The notes below the pieces were generated by a model that was not told where the DNA came from, made no database searches, and was given only the letters and a program-made list of their open reading frames with translations. A stretch of DNA of 64,000 bases from contig OMWN01000067.1 in the NCBI GenBank assembly GCA_900314765.1, positions 1-64,000 of the forward strand, given 5' to 3'. A program made the position numbers and the translations under genes. Below are positions 18,788-28,152 of this stretch, one piece after another (position 1 is the stretch's first letter; every line of letters begins with the position of its first letter). This DNA comes from an uncultured Selenomonadales bacterium. GTDB lineage: Bacteria > Bacillota > Negativicutes > Selenomonadales > Selenomonadaceae.

Positions 18788-19615
18788 TTGCCAAAGGAAG
18801 AAAAAACGAAAAAAGAACGGCTCGATATTCTTCTTGTGAAAAATGGGCTCATGGACAGCCGCGAGCGTGCGAAACGTGCAATCATGGCGGGCGAAGTCCT
18901 CGTCGATGAACAGAGAATCGACAAGGCGGGCACGCTCGTCAAAACCGATGCAAAAATTCGCCTTTTGGGCAATGACATGCCGTATGTGAGCCGTGGAGGG
19001 CTCAAACTCGAAAAGGCCATAAAAGAATTCGGCGTTGACCTCAACGGAAAAGTGATGGCCGACATCGGGGCATCGACGGGTGGCTTTACGGACTGCGCAC
19101 TGCAGAACGGCGCCGTGAAAGTCTACGCGATAGATGTCGGGTATGGCCAGCTCGCGTGGAAACTCAGAAGCGACAGCCGCGTCATTAACATGGAGCGAAC
19201 AAATATCAGATATGTCACGCCTGATGACATTGGTGAGCCGCTCGACTTCGCCTCAATCGATGTTGCGTTTATTTCTCTCACGAAAGTGCTTGGCGTGGCG
19301 AAAGAACTTCTGAAGGACAATGGCGAACTCATAGCGCTCATAAAGCCGCAGTTCGAGGCGGGACGTGAGAATGTCGGCAAAAAAGGCGTCGTAAAGGATC
19401 CGAAAATTCACGAGTCCGTCATAAAATCTGTCATCGAATTCAGCAGGTCCATCGGGTTCGTGCCGACGATGCTCACGTATTCACCCGTGAAAGGACCAGA
19501 GGGCAATATAGAGTACCTTGTGAGATTGAGCAAGGATGCGTCGAGCAAAGACAACATAAGCGAAAATCTTATTTTGGAGACCGTAAAAGAAGCGCATGCG
19601 GCACTCGATAAATGA
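18788..19615 (+). CDS. tlyA: TlyA family rRNA (cytidine-2'-O)-methyltransferase
   Basis: Product of 275 aa. An S4 RNA-binding domain (ERLDILLVKNGLMDSRERAKRAIMAGEVLVD) fills residues 10-65 and an FtsJ-like Rossmann methyltransferase follows, with SAM motif DIGASTGGFTDCAL at about 95. TlyA proteins 2'-O-methylate rRNA cytidines; older annotations call them hemolysins. The start is a TTG at 18788 with AGGATGATG upstream. It lies between dxs and nadK, a standard Firmicutes arrangement. Confidence 0.93.
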   Translation: MPKEEKTKKERLDILLVKNGLMDSRERAKRAIMAGEVLVDEQRIDKAGTLVKTDAKIRLLGNDMPYVSRGGLKLEKAIKEFGVDLNGKVMADIGASTGGFTDCALQNGAVKVYAIDVGYGQLAWKLRSDSRVINMERTNIRYVTPDDIGEPLDFASIDVAFISLTKVLGVAKELLKDNGELIALIKPQFEAGRENVGKKGVVKDPKIHESVIKSVIEFSRSIGFVPTMLTYSPVKGPEGNIEYLVRLSKDASSKDNISENLILETVKEAHAALDK

Positions 19616-19630
19616 AGGGGGATGCGAGAA

Positions 19631-20485
19631 ATGCTTTCAATCGCGGTATTTCCTAATATGGATAAAAAAGATGCACCTATGGTTTTAAAGCGCATCGTGA
19701 AATTTTTCAAAGGCAGGAATGATGTGGCACTCCTCATCCCTATGGAGGAAGCGCGATTCTTCAAATGCGAGGAATTCGGCGTGGAAAATATCGAGGACTC
19801 GCCGATAGACATGGCGCTCTCCATTGGCGGCGACGGCACATTGCTCGGAATATGCAGGAGACTATACGAGCGTGATATTCCCGTGTGCGGCATAAACATC
19901 GGCACGTTTGGTTTTCTCGCCGATATAGAGCTCCCAGAGCTCGAGAGCAAGCTCGAGAAAATCATAGAGGGACAATATTATATAGAGGAGCGCATGCTTG
20001 TATCGGGCTTCACGAAAAACGACAGCGATGATGAGCATTTCCTCGGACACGCCATCAATGACGTCGTCGTCACGGGCGGCGTCGCCCGCATGATACATCT
20101 TGATTTGACGGTGGACCGCTGTCGCGTCATGGACTATAAGGCTGACGGCATCATTGTCTCGACGTCCACGGGCTCGACGGCGTACTCGCTTTCAGCGGGC
20201 GGCCCCATCATCAACCCGAAAATAAAGGTGCTGCTCGTGACGCCGATTTGCCCGCATACGTTCAATGCGCGCCCGATGGTCATTGACGAAAATGATGAGG
20301 TGCGGATTCATATCATGGCAACGCCCGACGACGTCGTTGTGACATTTGATGGCCAAGAGAGTTTTCATTTGCAGCCCGACGACGAGATCATCGTGAGAAA
20401 GGCTCCGTTGCCCGCGAAGATTGTGAAGTTCGATGACAAGAACTACTATCAGACGATACGCACAAAGCTGCTGTACAATTCGTGA
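19631..20485 (+). CDS. nadK: NAD kinase
   Basis: Product of 284 aa that phosphorylates NAD to NADP. The catalytic GGDGT motif is at about residue 66-70, followed by GINIGTFGFLADIE, and the glycine-rich GSTAYSLSAGGPI occurs at about 180. Start ATG 19631 is chosen because AAGGGGG (19615-19621) is 9 bases upstream; the ATG at 19622 abuts that site. Confidence 0.95.
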   Translation: MLSIAVFPNMDKKDAPMVLKRIVKFFKGRNDVALLIPMEEARFFKCEEFGVENIEDSPIDMALSIGGDGTLLGICRRLYERDIPVCGINIGTFGFLADIELPELESKLEKIIEGQYYIEERMLVSGFTKNDSDDEHFLGHAINDVVVTGGVARMIHLDLTVDRCRVMDYKADGIIVSTSTGSTAYSLSAGGPIINPKIKVLLVTPICPHTFNARPMVIDENDEVRIHIMATPDDVVVTFDGQESFHLQPDDEIIVRKAPLPAKIVKFDDKNYYQTIRTKLLYNS

Positions 20486-20512
20486 GTTTATCATGAAGAA
20501 AATGGTGACAGA

Positions 20513-20968
20513 ATGAAGAAAATAGCCCGCCAAGCAATCATAAAAGAAATCATAGAAAATAATATCATTGAGACGCAGGAAGACCTCGCGACGGAACTCA
20601 AAAGCCGTCACATCGCTGTCACTCAGGCAACTGTCTCGCGCGACATAAAGGAAATGATGCTCGTCAAGGTGCCCGTGGGCGACGGCAGCTATAGGTATGC
20701 CTTCCCAAATGAAAAATCGCTGACGTTCTCGCAGGAGCGCATGGCCCGCATGTTTCAGGATGCCGTCATAGCCATAAATTTCAGTGAAAATCTCATCGTG
20801 CTGAAAACGCTGCCGGGCACGGCCAACGCTGTGGCATCGACAATAGACGGCGTCAAGTGGCCGGAAATCATCGGCACGGTCGCGGGCGACGACAACATCC
20901 TTATCGTCGTTAAGCCAAAGGAAAAAACGGCTGAAATCACTAAGAAAATTGAAAGCATGATAGGATAA
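20513..20968 (+). CDS. argR: arginine repressor ArgR/AhrC
   Basis: Product of 151 aa. N-terminal winged helix (RQAIIKEIIENNIIETQEDL, then the recognition helix in VTQATVSRDIKEM) and a C-terminal hexamerisation/arginine-binding domain with GTANAVASTIDG and GTVAGDDNILIV. ArgR controls arginine biosynthesis and catabolism genes. Here it sits in the conserved nadK-argR-recN order rather than beside arg genes. Confidence 0.95.
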   Translation: MKKIARQAIIKEIIENNIIETQEDLATELKSRHIAVTQATVSRDIKEMMLVKVPVGDGSYRYAFPNEKSLTFSQERMARMFQDAVIAINFSENLIVLKTLPGTANAVASTIDGVKWPEIIGTVAGDDNILIVVKPKEKTAEITKKIESMIG

Positions 20969-20980
20969 GGTGATTGAATA

Positions 20981-22711
20981 ATGCTGAAAACTCTCACGGT
21001 ATGGAACTTTGCTTTATTGGAGCATGTCGAAATAAATTTTAGTGAAGGCATGAATATCCTTACGGGCGAAACTGGAGCCGGCAAATCGATTCTCATCGAC
21101 GCTCTTGGCGCCGTGCTGGGTCATCGATTGACGGGCGACGCCATACGCACGGGCTGTGATTGGCTCAGGGTCGAGGCAATATTTGACATTGAGGGCGAGA
21201 TGGCTCTTCATGATGTGCTGCAGGAGCAAGCGATAGAGGACGAGAGCAATGACCTCATCATCACACGACAGATAACGAAAAAAGGAAAAAACGCGATACT
21301 CGTCAACGGCTGCCATGTGACGCTCTCCGTGCTCAAGAGCATCGGTGAATTTCTCGTGGACATTCACGGACAGCATGAGAACCTTGCGCTTTTAAGGGCA
21401 GAAAATCAATTTGCGTTGCTCGATAATTTCAATGATGAAATAAATCCCGCGAAAAAAGAATATCAAAAGATATATGAGGAAGCGTCGGACATCTCGAAAA
21501 AGCTGACGAAGCTGAAAGAGAAATCGAGCGACAGCTCGGAGCGTCTCGACATGCTCCATTGGCAAGAGCAGGAAATAGAGAATGCTCATCTCGAGGTCGG
21601 TGAGGACGAGACGCTCGAGGCGGAAATAAAAAAGCTTTCAAATGCGGAGCGCATAACAGAAAATCTCGGCAGGGCGTACGACCTGATGGAGGGCAATGAC
21701 GAGGTGCCGGGCGCGCTCGATGCCGTTTCGGAGATAAAGCAGCGCCTCGAAGTGATTTCAAAATATGATGACGCTCTCGAGTCGACGATTCCCATGCTCG
21801 AGGATGCCCTGTGTCAGCTCAAGGAAGCTTCATATAATATCAGGGATTATCAAGATGGCATGGATTTCGATGCCGAGCGTCTCGATGAGCTGCAAAATCG
21901 CATGGATACGATAGACCGCCTCTGCCGAAAATACGGTCCCACGATAGAGAAGGTGCTCGAGCGCTACAATCAAATAACGACAGAGCTTGATGAAATCGAA
22001 AATTATGATGAGGATATATCAAAGCTCACCAAGGCTCTTTCAGAGGCGCAGAAAAAAGCGAATGACGCGGCGGACAAGTTGACGACGCTCAGAAAGAAGG
22101 CGTCAAAGGCATTGGCCGACGCGATAACGGAGCAAGTCGTAGCGCTCGGCATGCCGGACGCGAAAATGGAATTCTCGATAAATGAAGCGCCGATGACATC
22201 GAATGGCAAGGACGCGCTCACGATTTTGTTTACCGCCAACGCGGGCGAAGCGGAAAAGCCACTCGCGAAGATTGCCTCCGGCGGTGAGCTCTCGCGCATC
22301 GCTCTCGCCATAAAAACGGTGGAGGCCATGTCGAACGATGCGTCGTCTGTGGGCAGCATGGTTTTCGATGAGATAGACACGGGCATCGGCGGCAAAACGG
22401 CGCAGATGGTGGCGGAGCGCATTGCGCTTGTCGCTCAATACAGGCAGGTGCTCTGCATCACGCACTTGCCGCAGATTGCATCGATGGCCGACGCCCATTT
22501 TTACATTGCGAAGACGACGGAAAACGGCAAGACGACGACGGCGATAGAAAAACTCGAAAAAGACGACCGCATAAGGGAGATTGCAAGAATGGCGTCTGGC
22601 GCAGACGCCACGAAGGCATCGCTGCTCAATGCGAGTGAAATGATAGAAAACGCAGACGCAAAGAAGAAAGCATTGAAAGCGAAGAACAAAAGAGGAAAAA
22701 AGCATGTATGA
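20981..22711 (+). CDS. recN: DNA repair protein RecN
   Basis: SMC-like ATPase of 576 aa that acts early in double-strand break repair. Walker A GETGAGKS at about residue 29-36, long coiled-coil arms from about 155 to 370, ABC signature SGGELSRIALAIK at about 435, and Walker B VFDEIDTGIGG at about 465, then HLPQIAS. A Lys-rich tail ends the protein and overlaps the start of the Nudix gene by eight bases. Confidence 0.95.
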   Translation: MLKTLTVWNFALLEHVEINFSEGMNILTGETGAGKSILIDALGAVLGHRLTGDAIRTGCDWLRVEAIFDIEGEMALHDVLQEQAIEDESNDLIITRQITKKGKNAILVNGCHVTLSVLKSIGEFLVDIHGQHENLALLRAENQFALLDNFNDEINPAKKEYQKIYEEASDISKKLTKLKEKSSDSSERLDMLHWQEQEIENAHLEVGEDETLEAEIKKLSNAERITENLGRAYDLMEGNDEVPGALDAVSEIKQRLEVISKYDDALESTIPMLEDALCQLKEASYNIRDYQDGMDFDAERLDELQNRMDTIDRLCRKYGPTIEKVLERYNQITTELDEIENYDEDISKLTKALSEAQKKANDAADKLTTLRKKASKALADAITEQVVALGMPDAKMEFSINEAPMTSNGKDALTILFTANAGEAEKPLAKIASGGELSRIALAIKTVEAMSNDASSVGSMVFDEIDTGIGGKTAQMVAERIALVAQYRQVLCITHLPQIASMADAHFYIAKTTENGKTTTAIEKLEKDDRIREIARMASGADATKASLLNASEMIENADAKKKALKAKNKRGKKHV

Positions 22712-23243
22712 AGATTTGATTGAAAAGAAGATAAGCGGCGAAGATATTTTTGATGGCCATCTGCTTCATGTGAAGCGCGACAAGGTCATGCTGCCAAACG
22801 GGCACGAAGCGACGCGTGAATGGATAAAGCATCCTGGCGCATCGGCCATTATCCCGATTTTTCCAGATGGGAATATTATCCTTGTAAGACAATATCGTTA
22901 TCCTGTCGACAGGGTGACGTTGGAAATCCCTGCAGGAAAGCTCGATGTCGTGGGGGAGGAGCCGCTCGATTGCGCGAAGCGTGAGCTGTCAGAGGAAACG
23001 GGCTACACGGCAACAAAATATGAAAAGCTGATAACGATAGCGACAACAGTTGGCTTCTCAAATGAATGGATTCATATTTTCGTTGCGAGCGGGCTCACGC
23101 CGGGCAAGCAGCATCCCGACGATGATGAGTTCATCAATACTGTGAAGATGCCGCTCGATGAGGCGTATGAGCTTGTGAAAGAGAATGAAATCGTAGATTC
23201 AAAGACCATCACAGCGGTGCTGATGCTGAAGATGAGACAATAA
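22704..23243 (+). CDS. Nudix hydrolase, ADP-ribose pyrophosphatase-like
   Basis: Product of 179 aa. The Nudix box GEEPLDCAKRELSEETGYT fits GX5EX7REUXEEXGU, and an RQYRYPV element just upstream is typical of NudF-type ADP-ribose pyrophosphatases, which cleave ADP-ribose to AMP and ribose 5-phosphate. GAGGAAA lies upstream of the ATG inside the recN tail. Substrate is inferred from family resemblance. Confidence 0.9.
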   Translation: MYEDLIEKKISGEDIFDGHLLHVKRDKVMLPNGHEATREWIKHPGASAIIPIFPDGNIILVRQYRYPVDRVTLEIPAGKLDVVGEEPLDCAKRELSEETGYTATKYEKLITIATTVGFSNEWIHIFVASGLTPGKQHPDDDEFINTVKMPLDEAYELVKENEIVDSKTITAVLMLKMRQ

Positions 23244-23258
23244 TAAAGGAGCAGATTT

Positions 23259-23894
23259 ATGTTTGGCTTTGATTTGATGTCCATGATTGCAGGACTGCCG
23301 GGGCTCATTATCGCGATGTCGATTCATGAGTATGCCCATGCGCGCGTCGCCGTGTCCATGGGAGACTTCACGCCGAAATTCACGGGGCGTCTCACACTGA
23401 ATCCGCTCGCGCACATCGACCCGATTGGTCTCATCATGCTTCTGATCATGCAGTTTGGCTGGGCAAAGCCCGTCATGATTAATCCGACGAATTTCCGTGA
23501 CCGCAAAAAAGGCGAAATACTCGTCGCGCTCGCGGGCCCAGCGTCGAACTTTATCGTTGCGTTTATCGCTATGGCTGTTCTTTCGCTGTACGGCGTTTTT
23601 TTCACGATGACATCGGGCGTTCGCTCTGTCTTTTGGCTGATTATCATATATAACATTAACTTCGGCATATTCAACCTCATCCCTATACCGCCGCTTGACG
23701 GCTCGCGTGTCCTCATGCAGCTATTGCCGTACGAGTATCAATACAAGCTCGCGAGCCTTGAGAGATACAGCTTTATTATCTTGATTGCCATCATGGCGAC
23801 GCCAATACTTGGTTATATTCTCATTCCGCTCGAGAAGCTTGTGCTTCATGTTTATATTTCAATTCTCAGCGGCGTGCTGGGCGTGATTCTTTGA
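23259..23894 (+). CDS. site-2 protease family (M50) membrane metalloprotease
   Basis: Product of 211 aa with four to six membrane segments. The zinc motif HEYAHA (HExxH) is at about residues 24-29 inside the first helices and the third ligand lies in NLIPIPPLDGSRVL at about 145. This is the small cytoplasm-facing S2P type without PDZ or CBS domains, often encoded beside scpAB in Firmicutes. Physiological substrate unknown. Confidence 0.9.
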   Translation: MFGFDLMSMIAGLPGLIIAMSIHEYAHARVAVSMGDFTPKFTGRLTLNPLAHIDPIGLIMLLIMQFGWAKPVMINPTNFRDRKKGEILVALAGPASNFIVAFIAMAVLSLYGVFFTMTSGVRSVFWLIIIYNINFGIFNLIPIPPLDGSRVLMQLLPYEYQYKLASLERYSFIILIAIMATPILGYILIPLEKLVLHVYISILSGVLGVIL

Positions 23895-23897
23895 TTT

Positions 23898-24758
23898 ATG
23901 GAAAGTGGTTTTGACTTGGCAGAGACGGACAGCATTTCTTTCATCGAAAATGGCGATGAGTACGATAAAGATGGCTATAAAGTTCATCTGAATGTATTCA
24001 GCGGGTCGATGGATCTTTTGATGCATCTCATAGAAAAAAATAAAATTGATATTTATGATTTGCCTGTTGCGGAGCTCACGCAGCAGTATCTCGATTATCT
24101 CGAGCAATTCAAGAAATTCAACATAGAGATTGCGAGTGAGTTCCTCGTCATGGCGGCGACGCTTCTCCTCATAAAATCGCGCATGATGCTGCCGAAGCCA
24201 TCGAAGGAGGACAACGAGGAGGAAGACCCGAGGCAGGAGCTTGTGGACAGGATACTCGAATACAGGCGCTTCAAGGAACTGACGAAGACGATGGCAGCGC
24301 TCGCCGAGCGAGAGAGCCACTACCTGTCGCGTGAGCCGATGGATATACCGATAAAACATCTGCCGCCTGAAAATCTCTCCATCGAGGCGCTCATCGACGC
24401 TTTTCACAACGTTGTGGCCGTTCATAGGGAACTCGCTATTCCGAATGAAATCGTCGCCCATGAAGAATTTCGCGTGCAAGATCAAATGCTCAGGATTCTT
24501 ACGTTGCTCGACGAGCACGGTGGAACGATATTTTTTAACGATATGTTTGAGGTAAAAGGCCGCAGCGCATGTATTGCGGCTTTTTTAGCACTATTGGAGC
24601 TCGTTCATCGGCGCACGATTACGGTGACGCAGAGCATGATTTTTTCACCTATTGTTGTCGCATTGCGCTCAAGCGCTATGAGCGATGTGAATGATATGAA
24701 TGATATAAATGATGGCATGGGTGAGGAAGGAGACGTATTTGATAAAAGCGAATCTTAA
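23898..24758 (+). CDS. scpA: segregation and condensation protein A
   Basis: Product of 286 aa. ScpA is the kleisin that bridges Smc heads together with ScpB dimers, for chromosome compaction and segregation. The N-terminal pattern GYKVHLNVFSGSMDLLMHLIEKNKIDIYDLPVA is diagnostic, followed by FLVMAATLLLIKSRMMLP, and the C-terminal winged helix is at about 190-265. An Asp/Met/Asn-rich tail (MSDVNDMNDINDG) is unusual in composition. Overlaps scpB by about 20 bases. Confidence 0.94.
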   Translation: MESGFDLAETDSISFIENGDEYDKDGYKVHLNVFSGSMDLLMHLIEKNKIDIYDLPVAELTQQYLDYLEQFKKFNIEIASEFLVMAATLLLIKSRMMLPKPSKEDNEEEDPRQELVDRILEYRRFKELTKTMAALAERESHYLSREPMDIPIKHLPPENLSIEALIDAFHNVVAVHRELAIPNEIVAHEEFRVQDQMLRILTLLDEHGGTIFFNDMFEVKGRSACIAAFLALLELVHRRTITVTQSMIFSPIVVALRSSAMSDVNDMNDINDGMGEEGDVFDKSES

Positions 24759-25344
24759 GGCGCCGCTCGAAGCTGTTCTTTTCGCGAGCGGCAATCCCGT
24801 TCCCGACGAGCAGCTCATAGAGATACTGAATATAGATAAAAATGAACTCGACGAACTGATTGCGTATGAGCAAAACACGCTTTCGGAGCATGAGAGCGGG
24901 CTGATGATAAAGAAGGTCGCGGGCGGATGGCAGATGGTGACGCGACCATCGTGCTTTGAATATGTTGAAAAAATGGCGAGGACTGTTGACAGCAAATTGT
25001 CGAAGGCGGCCATGGAGACGCTTTCGATTGTGGCGTTCAGACAGCCCATCACGAAGCAGGAAATAGAAAGCATACGCGGCGTCAGCACGGAGCGGATTCT
25101 TTCCACATTGCTTTCGCGAGATCTTATATGCGAGGCGGGCAGGAAAAAAGCCATCGGTCGTCCTATTCTCTACGGCACGACAAACACATTTCTGCGCGTC
25201 TTTGGTCTCAATGCACTGAGCGATCTTCCAAAATTTGCGGAAATTGGTGACGATACAAAGATGGATAGCGTTGCTGACGTCGATGAAAATCACGAAGCGG
25301 ATGACAAAGGAAAAAGTAATGTAAAACAGGAAGGTAATGATTAA
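24739..25344 (+). CDS. scpB: segregation and condensation protein B
   Basis: Product of 201 aa with two winged-helix domains: APLEAVLFASGNPVP at the start, and KAAMETLSIVAFRQPITKQEIESIRGV followed by LLSRDLICEAGRKKAIGRPILYGTT in the second. The Asp/Lys-rich C-terminal tail is dispensable in other family members. Start TTG 24739 has AAGGAG 6 bases upstream; the in-frame ATG at 24709 lies deeper in scpA and lacks a site. Confidence 0.94.
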   Translation: MIKANLKAPLEAVLFASGNPVPDEQLIEILNIDKNELDELIAYEQNTLSEHESGLMIKKVAGGWQMVTRPSCFEYVEKMARTVDSKLSKAAMETLSIVAFRQPITKQEIESIRGVSTERILSTLLSRDLICEAGRKKAIGRPILYGTTNTFLRVFGLNALSDLPKFAEIGDDTKMDSVADVDENHEADDKGKSNVKQEGND

Positions 25345-25547
25345 TGTTTTTTATTGTTGATGACGAAACAATGATTCTTTATGCCGTGGCTGCGGTTCTC
25401 TCGATAGCGGCATTTTTGATGATGTATCGCGAGGGGAAAAAGAGAAAGAAAGCCGATGAGGCTGATAAGAGGGCACTGGAGCAACAGATTGAGGAAGAAA
25501 AGAAAGAACTCGAATACAAAAAGACGCATCACAAGAGACGTCATTGA
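25344..25547 (+). CDS. small single-pass membrane protein, 67 aa
   Basis: Unrecognised. Residues about 10-27 (MILYAVAAVLSIAAFLMM) form one membrane helix and the rest is a highly charged Lys/Glu coiled-coil-like tail ending in THHKRRH. The ATG overlaps the last base of the scpB stop, and AGGAAGG lies upstream, so it is cotranslated with scpB. The layout suggests an anchored cytoplasmic helix, but no function can be assigned. Confidence 0.7.
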   Translation: MFFIVDDETMILYAVAAVLSIAAFLMMYREGKKRKKADEADKRALEQQIEEEKKELEYKKTHHKRRH

Positions 25548-25599
25548 TGCGTGATTATCGCTTTGCTTGTTAATGATTGGTTGAACAGGAGAAAATGAA

Positions 25600-28113
25600 T
25601 TGATTGAACTATTGGCACCTGCCGGCACGAAGGATGCGCTCATAGCCGCCGTCGAAAATGGCGCGAACACCATTTATCTTGCGGGAAATATGTTTGGCGC
25701 GCGCGCCTATGCGGACAATTTCGACAATGAGGCGCTGCGCGAGGCCATACGATTTGCGCACTTGAGAAATGTGTCTATTCATGTGACGGTGAACACGATC
25801 GTGGATGACAGTGAGATACCGTCGCTGATTAAATATTTGCGCTTCCTGTATGAGGCAGGGACTGACGCTATTCTCGTGCAGGACCTCGGCGTGGCGAAGC
25901 TTGCCCATGAGGTAGTGCCAGATATGCCGCTTCATGCCAGCACGCAGATGACGGTTCATAATCTTGCGGGCGTAAAGGCTTTGACTGAGATGGGCTTTAC
26001 GCGCGTCGTGCTGTCACGTGAGCTTTCGATTGAGGAAATAAAATATATCTGTGAGAACAGCGACGTCGAGATAGAAGTGTTCGCGCACGGCGCGCTCTGC
26101 GTGTGCTACTCGGGACAGTGCCTCATGAGCAGCATGATAGGTGGCCGCTCAGGTAATCGCGGAAAGTGCGCTCAGCCGTGTCGATTGCCGTACACGCTCA
26201 TTGACGAAGACGAACATGATGTACTCAAAGGCAAAGCGGGGCAGTATCTGCTCTCGCCACGCGATTTGAACACGCTCGAGCTCATCCCTGAGCTTATGGA
26301 TGCAGGCGTTGCTTCGCTCAAAATCGAGGGCCGCATGAAAAAGCCAGAGTATGTGGCCGTCGTTGTGGATGTTTATCGCAGAGCCATTGACAAGGCGATG
26401 CGCGAAAAGGGCAACTATGCGATCTCCGATGAGGACAACAGCAGCATTTCGCAGATTTTCAACAGGGATTTCACGACGGCGTATCTGAAGGGATACCCAG
26501 GTCGCGATTTCATGAGCGACAGGCGGCCAAACAACAGAGGGCTGCTCGTGGCGCGTGTCGTGAAGTATCGGGCGGACAAAAAGCGCGTCTTTATCAAGTG
26601 CTCGCAGGAAATCCACGAAGGCGATGAAGTCGAGTTTTGGGTGAAGGTCGGCGGGCGGCTGACGCTCACCATACACGACATGAAAAATAAAAGCGGCAAG
26701 ACGGTGACGACGGCCAGCGTGGGCGAGACGGTGTCGTTGCCGCTCGAGGAAATGGTTCATGAGCATGACAGACTGTTTCGCGTGTATGATGCTCACCTCA
26801 TGCAAAGAGCTCAAAGCACATATAAAAGTGGCGCTCCCGTGCTTCGCGTACCGATAATCGTAGAGGCAAAGGCAAAACTGGGGGAGCCATTTGCGCTGAA
26901 AATGACGTCGGCTGACGGCTATACTGCTGAGGCGTCGTCTGAATTCATCGTCGAAAAAGCAAAGAATCGACCAATTTCAGAGGACACTGTAAAGAAGCAA
27001 ATGAATCGTCTTGGAACAACCGTATACGAAGCGACAGAATTCAAAATCGTCATCGACGATAATGCCATAGTGCCCGTGAGCGTTTTGAATGATGTTCGGC
27101 GCAAAGTGACGGACGCGCTCGACAAGGCGCGACTCGAAAAATACAAAAGGCCCGCCATAATCGTAAAAGAGAGCAGTAGTCACGTCATTGAACAGGCTGA
27201 CAAGCAAAAAAAGAAAAAGAAAACGCGTCGTGCGAAAATCATGGTTGCGGTCGACTCACTCGATATGGCGCGAACGGCCATCGATGCTGGCGCCGATGGC
27301 ATACTGTTTGGTGGAGACTCGTATCATCACAAGGTCATATGCTTGAAAGAATACGAGATGGCGCTCGAAATGGCTCACAGGAATAACAGAATAATCCATT
27401 TCAATACGCCGCGCATCGTTCGTTATCCTTATGTCGAATTCATGGAAAAGCTGCTTTCATCATTCAATGATATGCGGCCTGACGGCATCAACGTGCATAA
27501 CATAGGCACGCTCTATATGGCAAGGGAAAAGACGAATATACCAATTCAAAGCGACTTTTCGCTCATCGCATTCAACGATATTGCGATTGATGAACTGCGC
27601 GCGCTCGGCGTATCGCGGGCAACGCTCTCGCCAGAGCTGAACTTCGGGCAAATCGAAAAAATCGCGGCGAAAAGCTCGTTGCCATTGGAGTGCATCGTGT
27701 ATGGACGCATAGAGCTGATGGTATCGGCTTATTGCGCTATGGGAACATTCATTGGACATGATAGCGGCAAAGAAAAATGTACCGCTCCATGCACAAAGGA
27801 CAGCTACGCGCTGAAGGACAGAATGGGAGCGAAATTTCCGCTTGTCACAGACGGCTTTTGCAATATGCACGTGCTGAATTCAAAGACGCTCAGCATGTTG
27901 CCGCATGCGGCGAGGTTTTCGTCAATCGGCATCGACATGATACGCATCGACGCGAGATTCATGAAGGAAGAAGAACTCGCTCGTATCATATCGGCATATC
28001 GCGATTTTCTTAATCTCGGCGGCGCGGAGCTGACGGAGAGGCAAAAAAAATTCGCAGAGAAAATTGAGGGAACGGAAATCACGCGCGGCCATTATTTCCG
28101 TGGCGTTGTGTAA
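25600..28113 (+). CDS. U32 family protein with DUF3656, RlhA-like
   Basis: Product of 837 aa. The N-terminal U32 domain begins LLAPAGTKDALIAAVENGANTIYLA and holds the U32 signature with conserved cysteines (EVFAHGALCVCYSGQCLMSSMIGGRSGNRG). A DUF3656 region follows at about 390-510, and a second U32-like half lies at about 540-830. Proteins of this architecture include E. coli RlhA, which hydroxylates 23S rRNA C2501; older annotation is collagenase-like peptidase. The TTG start is supported by AGGAGAAA. Enzyme activity here is inferred. A shorter U32 paralogue lies at 51803. Confidence 0.88.
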   Translation: MIELLAPAGTKDALIAAVENGANTIYLAGNMFGARAYADNFDNEALREAIRFAHLRNVSIHVTVNTIVDDSEIPSLIKYLRFLYEAGTDAILVQDLGVAKLAHEVVPDMPLHASTQMTVHNLAGVKALTEMGFTRVVLSRELSIEEIKYICENSDVEIEVFAHGALCVCYSGQCLMSSMIGGRSGNRGKCAQPCRLPYTLIDEDEHDVLKGKAGQYLLSPRDLNTLELIPELMDAGVASLKIEGRMKKPEYVAVVVDVYRRAIDKAMREKGNYAISDEDNSSISQIFNRDFTTAYLKGYPGRDFMSDRRPNNRGLLVARVVKYRADKKRVFIKCSQEIHEGDEVEFWVKVGGRLTLTIHDMKNKSGKTVTTASVGETVSLPLEEMVHEHDRLFRVYDAHLMQRAQSTYKSGAPVLRVPIIVEAKAKLGEPFALKMTSADGYTAEASSEFIVEKAKNRPISEDTVKKQMNRLGTTVYEATEFKIVIDDNAIVPVSVLNDVRRKVTDALDKARLEKYKRPAIIVKESSSHVIEQADKQKKKKKTRRAKIMVAVDSLDMARTAIDAGADGILFGGDSYHHKVICLKEYEMALEMAHRNNRIIHFNTPRIVRYPYVEFMEKLLSSFNDMRPDGINVHNIGTLYMAREKTNIPIQSDFSLIAFNDIAIDELRALGVSRATLSPELNFGQIEKIAAKSSLPLECIVYGRIELMVSAYCAMGTFIGHDSGKEKCTAPCTKDSYALKDRMGAKFPLVTDGFCNMHVLNSKTLSMLPHAARFSSIGIDMIRIDARFMKEEELARIISAYRDFLNLGGAELTERQKKFAEKIEGTEITRGHYFRGVV

Positions 28114-28152
28114 TAAAATTTTGCAGTAAACTTATTATTTTGGAGAGAAAGC